A stretch of 53,343 bases of DNA from Sedimentibacter sp. (lineage in GTDB: Bacteria > Bacillota > Clostridia > Tissierellales > Sedimentibacteraceae). Positions 1 to 7,793 of the stretch are shown here, piece after piece. The notes beneath the pieces were generated by a model that was given only the letters and a program-made list of their open reading frames with translations, ran no database searches and had not been told where the DNA came from. Positions within the stretch are counted from its first letter, which is position 1, and every line of letters begins with the position of its first letter. The stretch covers positions 1 through 53,343 of the forward strand of contig JAGOIH010000004.1 in NCBI GenBank assembly GCA_017995755.1. Reading direction: 5' to 3'. The translations under genes and the position numbers were made by a program.

Positions 1-188
1 AATACCCTACTTCAGAAGTTTTCAATTTTATAAAAAATTTCAAAGCCACAAAATCCGATAGAAATTACATTAATACTACAACTTATACTGATTTTATTAA
101 TGATTTTTCAAATATAACGGGGCTTCCCCTTACAAATTATTTTCTGACGGAAACTCATATAAAATCAATATTTAAGTATAAAATATAA
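1..188 (+). CDS. C-terminal fragment of an unidentified protein (cut by window edge)
   Basis: An open frame enters from the left edge (first full codon at position 3) and ends at a TAA at 186-188, giving the last 61 residues of a protein. The tail is hydrophilic with several Thr and Asn residues, and ends in a Lys/Ile-rich stretch. It is followed by a good hairpin terminator about 25 bases later, which supports it being the true end of a plus-strand gene convergent with the acetyltransferase. I do not recognise the family, and too little is present to assign a function. Confidence 0.5.
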   Translation, partial: YPTSEVFNFIKNFKATKSDRNYINTTTYTDFINDFSNITGLPLTNYFLTETHIKSIFKYKI

Positions 189-208
189 ATCAAATTCATA
201 TATGTACT

Positions 209-256
209 AAAAGGCTGCCGATTTCATTATGAACTACAGCAGCCTCTTGATTTTAT
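209..256. terminator. Bidirectional terminator between convergent genes
   Basis: AGGCTGC (212-218) pairs with GCAGCCT (239-245) across a 20-base loop, with A-rich sequence on the left and T-rich sequence on the right. It lies between a plus-strand gene end and a minus-strand gene end, so it can serve both. Confidence 0.6.
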
Positions 257-314
257 TTAGTTAACACCATTTTTGAATGTCTGATACCAAAGTCAGGTAC
301 TATTTTAAAAAAAT

Positions 315-836
315 TCAAATGGTTTTTTTATATTCTTCCCTTAACATTGACATTAGGTGCAAATCAAAGTATTCATTATCTTTTTTAGCAGAGTTTCTCA
401 TTACCCCTTCATATTTGAACCCTAGTTTTAAATACAGCTCTCCGGCGGCATTTCCTGTATAATGGTCCAATGATACCCTTTCCATTTTCAGCTCATTGAA
501 ACAATAATCAAGCAAAAGCTCCATGCATTCTCTTCCGTAGCCCTTCCCCAAATACTCCTTTTCGCCTATATATATCCGGGTTATATCTATTGAATCAAAT
601 TCTTTTGAAATTTTCGACAGATAAATTCTTCCTATGGGTTTGTTTTTATGGATAATTGTATATTGCTCGTTTGAGGGATCCTGCTCTCTTAAAATAAATT
701 CTCTTACAACTTCCTCGTATGTCCGCTCTTTGTTTATGGTCAAAAATTCCTTTACATAATCCTGCTGCTCCCATCTAGTAAATATTTCACAATCATCAAA
801 AATACTTTTTCTGATTAAAATATTTTCAGATTCCAT
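315..836 (-). CDS. GNAT-family N-acetyltransferase (RimJ/RimL type)
   Basis: A 173-residue GNAT protein that would transfer an acetyl group from acetyl-CoA to an amine on a protein N-terminus, antibiotic or small molecule; the substrate cannot be read from sequence. The acetyl-CoA loop is visible as GKGYGRECMELLL around residues 97-109, preceded by the beta-strand IDITRIYIGEKEYLG. The C-terminal segment, with a Leu-Gly-Phe-Lys-Tyr-Glu-Gly motif near residues 137-143, is typical of the RimJ/RimL branch. The start at 836 has a GGAGG site just upstream. It is followed by the terminator at 209-256 and is probably transcribed alone or with the sporulation pair upstream of it. Confidence 0.85.
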   Translation of the reverse strand: MESENILIRKSIFDDCEIFTRWEQQDYVKEFLTINKERTYEEVVREFILREQDPSNEQYTIIHKNKPIGRIYLSKISKEFDSIDITRIYIGEKEYLGKGYGRECMELLLDYCFNELKMERVSLDHYTGNAAGELYLKLGFKYEGVMRNSAKKDNEYFDLHLMSMLREEYKKTI

Positions 837-880
837 TTTTCCTCCGTAGATTTGAAATTTTGCAGTAAAAACGATAGGTT

Positions 881-1399
881 TTATTGCATCTTGTATTTAT
901 TATACGCTTTTATGACGGTTTTTTCAAGCAAATAGCTGTTTTCCTCCACTATTCCCTTGAGTCCCATAACAACGAGCAAAAAATACAAATAGTTCTTATA
1001 TATATGTATTATAAATATAAAGAAAGTTATAAAAAAGGCATTGGTCATGGTAATGTATCTCGAAACAGCCTTAACATCCAAAAAAACCTCTAAAATAGCT
1101 TTGCAAATATTTCCTCCGTCTAAAGGCACAAGAGGAATCAAATTCATGTATGCCAGGAACAAATTCATATTTGCAAACCTTAAATATTCCGTATTCCTAA
1201 ACCCAAAATACAGAATTAAATTGCATACTGGGCCTGCGAAAAACAAAATGATTTTTTTAGCTTGTGATACAGTTTCCAAATGTGCATTTATATTTAGCCC
1301 GAACAAAGTGATTCTTACCTTTGTAAACCTTATATTCAGTAAAATTGCAGTAAACAAATGGGCAGCTTCATGGGCTGACAGTGCAATGATTAAATGCAT
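881..1399 (-). CDS. spoIVFB: SpoIVFB-like M50 site-2 intramembrane metalloprotease
   Basis: A membrane zinc protease of family M50. In sporulating Firmicutes SpoIVFB cleaves the pro-sequence from pro-sigma-K in the mother cell. The zinc-binding motif HEAAH is at residues 10-14, the family motif FAGPVCN follows near residue 54, and the second catalytic motif NLIPLVPLDGG is near residues 86-96. The protein is 172 residues, shorter than typical SpoIVFB (about 290). It lacks the first membrane segment that normally precedes HExxH. It starts only 12 bases after the stop of the SpoIVFA-like gene, in the same frame and with no clear ribosome site, so translation probably depends on coupling. The pairing with a SpoIVFA-like gene makes this assignment firm; the N-terminus is the uncertain part. 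Confidence 0.82.
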   Translation of the reverse strand: MHLIIALSAHEAAHLFTAILLNIRFTKVRITLFGLNINAHLETVSQAKKIILFFAGPVCNLILYFGFRNTEYLRFANMNLFLAYMNLIPLVPLDGGNICKAILEVFLDVKAVSRYITMTNAFFITFFIFIIHIYKNYLYFLLVVMGLKGIVEENSYLLEKTVIKAYNKYKMQ

Positions 1400-1411
1400 T
1401 TGCCAAAAGTT

Positions 1412-2035
1412 TTATTCTGTCAAGTCAAATAGTGATGAAGGATTTATTGAAGCTCCATCCTCCCAAACTTCTATGTGAAGAATCATTTTTTCTTCGCTAA
1501 GGGCTCCTATTACATCCCCTTTAGATATATTGTCGCCCTCTTTAACAAAAGCCTCATTTATTTTCCCGTAAATAAATGTCTTATCTTCATTTTGTATTAT
1601 TATATAGCCTGAAAGCTTTTCATTATTGCCCAATGATATTACTCTTCCTTCCGTAAGAGCCTTAACAGACTGGGTATCGGCCTTAATGTCTATCCCGTGA
1701 TTGTAATATGATACCTCATCAGTCTTATTCAGTCCATATTTCCTGTAGAGGGTCCCCATGACAGGTTTTGCATCCGCCTTGCCTACAAGAGGCAATTTAT
1801 CAATTGCAGCGGAAAAGCCCTCACTAATGGTATCCCTTACTTCCAATAATTCAATGCTTGCACTCATTTTTTTATCTGCTACTTCTATGAACTTTTCAGA
1901 TAAATCCGAGTTTATATTTTTTGTTACTATAACGGCCGCAACCAGTACTATGCTGAAAATGACCTGCAACGCCAGTTTCTTGTTAACTTGATCCTTTCTT
2001 TTGATGCTGAGCCTTTTTTTTGTTATTTTATTCAT
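1412..2035 (-). CDS. spoIVFA: SpoIVFA-like protein with degenerate M23 domain
   Basis: A 207-residue protein with a short basic N-terminus, one membrane segment (about residues 22-40) and a C-terminal LytM/M23-type domain (about 90-207). Known SpoIVFA anchors and inhibits SpoIVFB in the outer forespore membrane until a forespore signal arrives. The M23 domain keeps NHGID (the first zinc-ligand motif) but has LHIEV where active enzymes have HxH, so it is probably not a peptidase, as in SpoIVFA. A purine-rich ribosome site precedes the ATG. A terminator at 2089-2131 separates it from the MinD-like gene, so it heads its own two-gene unit with the M50 protease. Confidence 0.8.
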   Translation of the reverse strand: MNKITKKRLSIKRKDQVNKKLALQVIFSIVLVAAVIVTKNINSDLSEKFIEVADKKMSASIELLEVRDTISEGFSAAIDKLPLVGKADAKPVMGTLYRKYGLNKTDEVSYYNHGIDIKADTQSVKALTEGRVISLGNNEKLSGYIIIQNEDKTFIYGKINEAFVKEGDNISKGDVIGALSEEKMILHIEVWEDGASINPSSLFDLTE

Positions 2036-2088
2036 TTCACCACCCCTTCCAATACATTTTATTAATGTGTTACAAGCTTTATTACAAA

Positions 2089-2131
2089 ATAAAAAAACTT
2101 TTGTCCATGTTTAATCAACTGACAAAAGTTT
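2089..2131 (-). terminator. Terminator after the MinD-like gene
   Basis: ACTTTTGTC (2097-2105) and GACAAAAGT (2121-2129) form a 9-bp stem. Read on the minus strand, the stem is followed by a run of seven T residues. It separates the MinD-like gene from the spoIVFA-spoIVFB pair. Confidence 0.75.
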
Positions 2132-2159
2132 GCTTACGCAAGAAAGGATTTACTTGTTT

Positions 2160-2843
2160 TTATCTCAGGTTCTTAATTATGCCGCCTATTTCGGTTTTCA
2201 GAAAACTGCTATCCAAAAGCATTTCATGCTTCATATTCAAATATCCGGGGTTTTCTTCTATTATTGATGAAGCCGGTGTTTCTGTCAGTCTTTCAATATC
2301 GCCTGCTTTCATCATAAGACCTTTTTTAGCGCTTTTCCTGTTATACTTATTGATTACAAGAACAAAATTAACGGCCTTTGAAGAAATGGTTTTATCTGAG
2401 TTTATTTCTCTTATACAGGAAAAATCATTACTGTTTATTGTTATTGCATTATTGACCTTTGAAAGATCAACATAGGATGATGTTAATTTATCTGCATCAA
2501 TTATAACATAGTCGTAGCCCTCTATGCTGTCAAGCAGGCTTTTGAATGATTCCCTGTCAAGCTCATTTATTTTGCCGGCTGCCCTGGGGCTCGGTAAAAG
2601 TGATAAATTTTCATTAATTTCAATAATGCCTTGTTCCAGGGTGCATGTTTTTTTCAAAACATCAACCGAGTCATAAATAACATCCTCGTTCACATTCAAA
2701 TATTCAGCCATCTTGATTTTTCCTGCTGATAAATCCGCCATAAGAACCTTTTTCCCTGACCTTGCAAGCTCAAGAGACAGTTTTATGCCTATTATTGTTT
2801 TACCTATGTTATTTTTTTGTGAACCTGTTAATACAACATTCAT
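2160..2843 (-). CDS. MinD/ParA-like P-loop ATPase with altered Walker A motif
   Basis: A 227-residue member of the MinD/ParA deviant Walker A family. The phosphate loop reads KNNIGKT (residues 10-16), where most members have KGGxGKT; both lysines are kept. The Walker B-like strand YDYVIIDADK lies near residues 108-117. In related Clostridia minC-minD-minE follow the mre/pbp2 block, so by position this is the MinD slot, yet no minC or minE is beside it. The C-terminus could form a short amphipathic helix, which in MinD binds the membrane. It is shorter than MinD (about 265 residues) and may be a divergent paralogue with another job. The MinD/ParA fold is secure; the exact role is not. Confidence 0.7.
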   Translation of the reverse strand: MNVVLTGSQKNNIGKTIIGIKLSLELARSGKKVLMADLSAGKIKMAEYLNVNEDVIYDSVDVLKKTCTLEQGIIEINENLSLLPSPRAAGKINELDRESFKSLLDSIEGYDYVIIDADKLTSSYVDLSKVNNAITINSNDFSCIREINSDKTISSKAVNFVLVINKYNRKSAKKGLMMKAGDIERLTETPASSIIEENPGYLNMKHEMLLDSSFLKTEIGGIIKNLR

Positions 2844-2897
2844 CTTTGATCTCCTCTATTTCCACATTGCTAACTATAAGAAAAATGATAAAAACAT

Positions 2898-3066
2898 GAG
2901 TGAACATTTGAAGTACACGACTATAACTCTTAGCGAATAAAGGCTAAAAATCCGTTAAGCAGCTTGCACTGTTTGAACGAAGTGAGTTTGCAAGATGTAG
3001 GATTTTTAGGCGTGATGAGCTAATAGAATTATTAGTGTCCGAAACCGTGAGCGGTATTTTTATCAT
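2898..3066 (+). repeat. Structured intergenic repeat, family A, copy 1
   Basis: About 165 bases closely matching 13289-13451 in the same orientation. It contains an outer inverted repeat (GGCTAAAAATCC at 2942-2953 against GGATTTTTAGGC at about 3000-3011) and an inner one (CTTGCA and TGCAAG near 2963 and 2990). It ends in a small hairpin ACCG-TGAG-CGGT followed by ATTTTTAT, like an intrinsic terminator read on the plus strand. It fills the gap between the MinD-like gene and pbp2. Confidence 0.75.
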
Positions 3067-3091
3067 TTCCCCGCCACTGTGATTTCTAATG

Positions 3092-6000
3092 TTAGGGCAT
3101 CTTTGTACTATTTATTTTCAGGTACTCGCCTATAACCTCTCTGACTATGGGAATTGGATAACGTCCCGATCCTCCTTCAAAAAGGACGCATGCCACTGCT
3201 ATCTGAGGATCATCGTAAGGGGCAAATGCAACATACCAGGCGAAATCATCGTAGGTTTTTCCTGTTTCAGGATTAATGCCTTGATTTTGTGCTGTACCCG
3301 TCTTGCTGCCTACTTCAACCGGAAAGGAAGCATATGGTTTTGCACTATCGTCATATGAAACAAGTTTCATACCTTGTCTTACAACATCCAAATATTTGTC
3401 ATCGGTCAGGGGAATTTTCTCTTCTTCTCTCAATGGAACATAGTCTGTTTTCTTTCCGTCATAAGTTTTTATTTCCTTTATCACGCTTACATTTCTCCTG
3501 TAACCGCTGGCTAGTGAGGATACGTAATTAGCCATCTGCAAGGTTGTATAGGCATTATTTCCCTGGCCTATGCTTATGTTTAAATTATCTCCCACTGTCC
3601 AGGTTGCCTGGTTTATAAATGAATATTTAATTATATCCACCAGGGGTACATAGTTGTCGTTTGTTTTGTCAGGGTTTAAGTTTAAGGATAAAAGCCCTTC
3701 ATAAACTTCACCCCTTGTCATTGGCTCTTCTCTGTCTATCCAGCTTACAATTTCCTCAACAATTTCGTTTTTCATCGATGAGTCGACAACAAAGCCGTCG
3801 TTAAGGTATCTTTCCACATTTGCCTCAAGAAATAACCGTAAATAAACTCGCATTCCGGATTTTTTCCCTTCAATGCTTGGTACACCTCCTGAAGCTTCCT
3901 GGGGTATGTCTATTTCAATTCCTGTTTTGGAATCTAATCCAAACTTGCCTGCCATATCTATTATATCCTCTGCGTCTACCTTCACTGTATGCTTTTGGTG
4001 GGTAGCCAGATTTTCTCCGAGCACTGTTGTCCAAAAGTAAAAGTTACAGGAATTCATTATTGCCTGATACATTGTCTGAGACCCGTGCCTTCCTCCAAAC
4101 ATATTGTGAATCCAGCAGCTGAAGTATCTGTCCCCTACCTTCATTGTTCCTGAACAATACACTGTGGTATTTGGATTAACCCCCTTTTCCAGCGCAGCCA
4201 AAGAGGTAATCATTTTAAATGTAGAACCCGGCTGTATTGCCGTCAACATTGATATGTTGTAAAGAGGCCTTGGAGCTAAAGGATTCTTGGAATCATTCAA
4301 AAGGCTGTTCCAGTTCTCCATGGTAATCCCCGTTGCAAACAAATTAAGGTCATAGGCAGGATAATTTGCCAGTGCTAAAACTTCATTTGTTTTTACATCA
4401 AGTGCAACCAAGGCTCCAGAATAGGCATTTTCATATTTGTCCTTAAAATGAAAATCTCCCCATTCGCTTTCAAATACACCGCCTTCCCGAATCTTTTCAA
4501 GCCCTTTCTTTAAGGATTCTTCAGCCTTTTTTTGAAGCTGAAGATCCACAGTTACAAATATGTCATCTCCCGGAACAGGTGCTTCGCTTGACACTGACCG
4601 TATAGTTCTTCCTACATTGTTTACTTCAACTGTTTTTCTTCCCTTTTCTCCTCTTAAATAATCTTCAAATTTTTCTTCAAGCCCGGTCTTGCCTATTATA
4701 TCGTCAGTAGAGTAACCCTTTTCAACAACATATTCCTGTAATTCATAATCCTGGGCGATTTTACCCAGATAACCTATGATATGTGACGCACTTTCATACT
4801 GGGGATAATACCTGAGTGGTTCAATTTCAACATTTATCCCGTTTAGTTCGTGAGACCTTTCAGAAATCATTGCAACTGTTTTTTCCGAAATCCCGTAGCA
4901 AATGTCCACCGGATGGTATGAAAGGTAGCTTATCCTGTTATACCTTTCTCTTAATACCATCATGTTCCGCAATTCATAGTCATTTATTTCTTCATCTATT
5001 TCCAAAGATTCTCTAAGCATTTTAAAAACTTTCGATGCAGAGTAATCATCCATTTCATCATCATAAGTACTTACATTTTTTATAATCCATGCATTTTTAT
5101 CCCGCAAAGGTGTGTATTCCCATTCAGCTATTGATATTGAAGGGTTTACATATTTTAATAGCTCTATTTGTGAAAAATATTTTATATTGTCATCTGTAAC
5201 CAAATTGAATAAGACATCATAGTTTTTAAAGGCTAATTCTTTTACAAAAACATAGGCTGTTGTGCTGTAATCCATATGCTGCTGGTTGAAATATCTATCT
5301 CTGGTTTCTGTATCCGTATACTCAAATATGCCCGTTTCGCCCTCTTCAATAAATTTAACCGGCAGGTCGGGATAAATATCTTTCAGCCTGTCTATGAGAA
5401 TTGCTCCCGGTTTTATATTTTCGGGTTCATGGTATACGGTCCTGAGTAAATTATCAATGGAGTTTTTCATTGTTAATATAACAAAATCATCCTTTGCAGA
5501 TGTATTTAATGTTATTTCTTCATTGGAAGCATTCAGATTTCTTTTTATATTTTCATATTCTTCATCCTGCACGAAGGAAAATTCATTTAGCTTGATATTT
5601 TCTACCAATCCTTTTTGTTTTAGAAATTCATAGGAAAGCTTTCTTATTTTTGAATTGGAAAATAGACTTGATAAATATTTATTATTATTGATTAAAAGCT
5701 GGGCTGCTGCCTCTTCAGCACTTAAATTTTCCCTTAAATTGTTTTCGGAAAGCCAGATTTGTATGGGTGTTTTTTGCTCCGGCAATTCATTTCCATCTAT
5801 AGAAACGCCATTAACAATTGGCTCAAGCAATTCTTCATTGTATTCAAAATTCTCACCCATTAATTGTATCGGAACTTCATCCTTTATGATTGCCGCATAA
5901 ACCCTTTGTTTGGGAGAAAAATTTTCACCATACATAAAAATACTGAAATTCAGCCACTCATAAATGTTTTCTTTCACCCTTTCAATTACTTTTTCTTCAG

Positions 6001-6433
6001 CGGTCTGATAGGCAGCTGTTTCAATTTCTTCCGACTGGTCAGTATCGCTTTGAATAATTTCCACATTTTTATCAATGTAATCAAAAGTATCAAGTTCAAT
6101 GGGGAATTCATCTATGGGTCTTTCCATATTTTCATCAAATATTTTAGACAATTTATATGATATATCATTAAAATCTTCAGCCTTTATTTCATCAGTGTAC
6201 ATCTGCACAGTAAAGCTTGACACATTGTCGGCAAGAAGCAAGCCGTTTCTGTCAAAGATTTTTCCCCTGGGAGCTTTTACAGGAATGTCCTTAATTTTCT
6301 TTATATCGGCAATTTGTCTGTAGTCCTGTCCTTCCACAATGGTTAAAACCGCCATCCTGAAACCTAAAATTATCAGCAGCAGGACTATAATCATGTATAA
6401 AATATTAAAACGATTTTTGAAAAACTTTATCAT
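3092..6433 (-). CDS. mrdA: Penicillin-binding protein 2 (elongasome transpeptidase), very large
   Basis: Class B penicillin-binding protein, which cross-links peptidoglycan with RodA during cell elongation. It has an N-terminal membrane anchor (residues about 10-30) and a dimerisation/pedestal region with the RGKIFDRNG motif near residues 56-64. The C-terminal transpeptidase has STFK with nucleophile Ser737, SCN at 795-797 and KTGT at 1044-1047. At 1113 residues it is much longer than PBP2 of B. subtilis or E. coli (about 630-720). The extra length lies between the pedestal and the catalytic domain (roughly residues 120-500) and is acidic and Asn/Glu-rich. Its start lies 4 bases after the stop of mreD, so it is the last gene of the mre operon. 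Confidence 0.93.
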   Translation of the reverse strand: MIKFFKNRFNILYMIIVLLLIILGFRMAVLTIVEGQDYRQIADIKKIKDIPVKAPRGKIFDRNGLLLADNVSSFTVQMYTDEIKAEDFNDISYKLSKIFDENMERPIDEFPIELDTFDYIDKNVEIIQSDTDQSEEIETAAYQTAEEKVIERVKENIYEWLNFSIFMYGENFSPKQRVYAAIIKDEVPIQLMGENFEYNEELLEPIVNGVSIDGNELPEQKTPIQIWLSENNLRENLSAEEAAAQLLINNNKYLSSLFSNSKIRKLSYEFLKQKGLVENIKLNEFSFVQDEEYENIKRNLNASNEEITLNTSAKDDFVILTMKNSIDNLLRTVYHEPENIKPGAILIDRLKDIYPDLPVKFIEEGETGIFEYTDTETRDRYFNQQHMDYSTTAYVFVKELAFKNYDVLFNLVTDDNIKYFSQIELLKYVNPSISIAEWEYTPLRDKNAWIIKNVSTYDDEMDDYSASKVFKMLRESLEIDEEINDYELRNMMVLRERYNRISYLSYHPVDICYGISEKTVAMISERSHELNGINVEIEPLRYYPQYESASHIIGYLGKIAQDYELQEYVVEKGYSTDDIIGKTGLEEKFEDYLRGEKGRKTVEVNNVGRTIRSVSSEAPVPGDDIFVTVDLQLQKKAEESLKKGLEKIREGGVFESEWGDFHFKDKYENAYSGALVALDVKTNEVLALANYPAYDLNLFATGITMENWNSLLNDSKNPLAPRPLYNISMLTAIQPGSTFKMITSLAALEKGVNPNTTVYCSGTMKVGDRYFSCWIHNMFGGRHGSQTMYQAIMNSCNFYFWTTVLGENLATHQKHTVKVDAEDIIDMAGKFGLDSKTGIEIDIPQEASGGVPSIEGKKSGMRVYLRLFLEANVERYLNDGFVVDSSMKNEIVEEIVSWIDREEPMTRGEVYEGLLSLNLNPDKTNDNYVPLVDIIKYSFINQATWTVGDNLNISIGQGNNAYTTLQMANYVSSLASGYRRNVSVIKEIKTYDGKKTDYVPLREEEKIPLTDDKYLDVVRQGMKLVSYDDSAKPYASFPVEVGSKTGTAQNQGINPETGKTYDDFAWYVAFAPYDDPQIAVACVLFEGGSGRYPIPIVREVIGEYLKINSTKMP

Positions 6434-6437
6434 TCTA

Positions 6438-6950
6438 TCATGCCTTTACATTAAATCTATCAGATAAATATATAAAAAATCTTAGTACAAATACCACAAG
6501 CACAGCATTTAATATTGTTTCAACAAGTATAGAAGGCAATAAGCCATGTGCGGACTGGACCCTGAATCTTAAAAAGAATAAAATAAGAAAGAGCAATAAA
6601 TGCATTACTATGGTTGAAAGGCCGGCGGCAAGACTGTAAACAAGCTGGTTTTCCCTCAGCATTTCATCGCTTATGGTTCCTATTACTGCTCCTGTCAAAA
6701 AATAAATTAAAGCATATAAACCAAAGATATCATAAATCATTGCATCGTATAAAATCCCGGTCAAAAGACCCAGGGTCCCTCCGCTTACTCCATCTGTCAG
6801 CATTGCAAAAATCACCAGCAATATCAGGGAAATATTTGGAATAACATTGAAAAAATTAAAAAATCCCATTAATGATGTTTGTATAACAAATCCTGTAATT
6901 ATCAAAGAGGCCATAAAAATGAACTTTTTCATATTTAAACCCTTAATCAT
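6438..6950 (-). CDS. mreD: Rod shape-determining membrane protein MreD
   Basis: A 170-residue hydrophobic protein with about five membrane segments, located between mreC and pbp2 as in most rod-shaped bacteria. MreD belongs to the elongasome and links MreC, RodA and PBP2. The first ATG overlaps the mreC stop as TAATG. A second ATG at 6932, with AAGGG about seven bases before it, may be the true start. The assignment rests on position plus the membrane pattern, because MreD is poorly conserved. Confidence 0.88.
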   Translation of the reverse strand: MIKGLNMKKFIFMASLIITGFVIQTSLMGFFNFFNVIPNISLILLVIFAMLTDGVSGGTLGLLTGILYDAMIYDIFGLYALIYFLTGAVIGTISDEMLRENQLVYSLAAGLSTIVMHLLLFLILFFLRFRVQSAHGLLPSILVETILNAVLVVFVLRFFIYLSDRFNVKA

Positions 6951-7783
6951 TATTTCGTTAGAATGTACACTCTGCCTATCTTTGTTAAATCAACGGCAGG
7001 CTCAACTATAATTCTTAAGGTGGAGGCATCGGTTGTTTTGACAACATCTTTAACATCACCTATATAAATATCAGGAATATAGACTTCGCCGATTCCCGAT
7101 GTAACAAGACTGTCTCCTGCCTTTGCACCTGCCTTGCTGTTGAAAAAATAACCTGTTATAGTTCCGTCAATACTGCCCTGAACAATTCCGCTTTCATCGT
7201 TTGCATTATTTTTGAAACTTACCTTGCATCTTTCATCTGTGACAGTAATGATCTTGGACCAGTCTGAAGAAGTTTCTGCAACAATTCCAAGAAGACCTAT
7301 CTGTACTATGTTATCATCTGTTTTCACAGCTTGTATAACTATGTCGTTTTGCCGGATACCGTCATTTTCTCCCCTGTCTATGGTAAACCTGCTGAACCAG
7401 TTGGAATTATCAACAGCAATTACTTGTCCAACAACATAATCATAAGAAAGGCTCTTCCTCATTTCATATTCCGTTTTCAGAGCATCGGATTTATTGACGA
7501 TATTTTCCAGCATCCTTACCTGGTCTCTGAGTTTATAGACGTTCTCGGTAAGCATGATGTTTTCTTCACGCATTTTCACAATTTCCTGTACGGAATAGAA
7601 TGAATTTGTAAATGTACCACCTGCCTTGTAGGTAAGCTTTTGCAGACCTGCAATAAAGTTTCCAAAAAAGCCCAGGTTGGCTCCTTCCATCCTTCCGATT
7701 GATGACAATCCTATCATTATTATCAATATGAAAATTGTAAGAAAAAATAATATTTTCTTAAAATGCCTTTTTAAAAAATTCAT
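6950..7783 (-). CDS. mreC: Rod shape-determining protein MreC
   Basis: A 277-residue protein with one N-terminal membrane helix (about residues 10-27) and a coiled-coil stretch (about 65-105). The C-terminal part is the double beta-barrel domain seen in MreC, which activates PBP2/RodA outside the membrane. Conserved features include DNSNWFSRFTIDRG near residue 125 and a GLLG motif near 162. It sits 10 bases after mreB and overlaps mreD by one base, so the three are translated together. Confidence 0.93.
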   Translation of the reverse strand: MNFLKRHFKKILFFLTIFILIIMIGLSSIGRMEGANLGFFGNFIAGLQKLTYKAGGTFTNSFYSVQEIVKMREENIMLTENVYKLRDQVRMLENIVNKSDALKTEYEMRKSLSYDYVVGQVIAVDNSNWFSRFTIDRGENDGIRQNDIVIQAVKTDDNIVQIGLLGIVAETSSDWSKIITVTDERCKVSFKNNANDESGIVQGSIDGTITGYFFNSKAGAKAGDSLVTSGIGEVYIPDIYIGDVKDVVKTTDASTLRIIVEPAVDLTKIGRVYILTK

Positions 7784-7793
7784 TTATCCACCG

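Noticed and set aside
1041..1478. Long plus-strand open frame opposite the M50 gene
   Set aside because: It is the antisense shadow of a gene with clear protease motifs and has no ribosome site or family match.
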